DNA of 5,202 nt, from NCBI GenBank assembly GCA_015222795.1, contig JADFVY010000025.1:1-5202 (forward strand), read 5' to 3'. The number at the start of each line of letters is the position of its first letter. The first letter of the stretch is position 1. The notes beneath the pieces were generated by a model. It was not told where the DNA came from and searched no databases. It was given only the letters and a program-made list of their open reading frames with translations. A program made the position numbers and the translations under genes. Positions 5,055-5,202 of this stretch are shown piece by piece. This stretch comes from Pseudomonadota bacterium. GTDB taxonomy: Bacteria > Pseudomonadota > Alphaproteobacteria > UBA8366 > JADFVY01.

Positions 5055-5202
5055 CTACGCGATCCTCTTGTTCTTCGGGTTCATCGAGGCGACATCCAGC
5101 ACTGTCGGCTGCTGCGCCACATGGGGATGATCGGTACCCGCATAAACCTTCAGGTTCTTCATCTGCTGGCGGCCCAGCGGCCCGCGCGGGATCATCCGCT
5201 CG
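5055..5202 (-). CDS. rplM: 50S ribosomal protein L13 (uL13), C-terminal part
   Basis: The minus-strand frame entering at the right edge gives 48 residues to a TAG at 5055-5057. They match the end of L13: ERMIPRGPLGRQQMKNLKVYAG, then DHPHVAQQPTVLDV. L13 is an early-assembling 50S protein, and the rplM-rpsI pair is a conserved bacterial operon. The spacing of 2 nt to rpsI supports coupled expression. The N-terminal two thirds are outside the window. The tail ends in NPKNKRIA. Confidence 0.95.
   Translation of the reverse strand, partial: ERMIPRGPLGRQQMKNLKVYAGTDHPHVAQQPTVLDVASMNPKNKRIA

Overview
The window looks like GC-rich alphaproteobacterial chromosome, probably Rhodospirillales-like. The basis is the codon use, the rplM-rpsI pair with an acidic N-terminal extension on S9, argC close downstream of rpsI, and a GGDEF response regulator of PleD type. 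This placement is inference from gene content; no search was run. Except for one truncated gene at the left edge, every real gene lies on the minus strand, so the functional order runs from right to left.

Right edge, minus strand: the 3' end of rplM (L13) is followed 2 nt later by rpsI (S9), whose N-terminus carries a Thr/Glu/Pro tetrapeptide repeat. A strong intrinsic terminator closes this ribosomal unit (4435-4465). Next comes a two-gene signalling unit. It has a receiver-HPt protein and a receiver-GGDEF diguanylate cyclase, and their reading frames overlap by 4 nt (TTGA, with TTG as the second start). No histidine kinase is encoded nearby.

Between the cyclase and argC lies the most interesting part of the window (about 2201-2317). 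It holds a 19-residue ORF in which 8 residues are arginine (MRRLRRPMIQTARPVRPRR). This is followed by an intrinsic terminator 24 nt upstream of the argC start, and by complementary segments that could form mutually exclusive anti-antiterminator, antiterminator and terminator hairpins. This is the architecture of a ribosome-mediated transcription attenuator, here carrying Arg codons in front of an arginine-biosynthesis gene. argC (N-acetyl-gamma-glutamyl-phosphate reductase) follows. It overlaps by 4 nt (GTGA) a gamma-class carbonic-anhydrase-like hexapeptide protein, which probably starts at GTG.

Left edge, plus strand: the C-terminal 134 residues of a class I SAM-dependent methyltransferase converge on the carbonic-anhydrase gene. 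The 185-nt gap between them holds at best a weak terminator and a short open stretch that resembles coding sequence but has no start codon. No rRNA, tRNA, CRISPR array, insertion sequence or attachment site was seen, and no gene-free stretch exceeds 300 bases.
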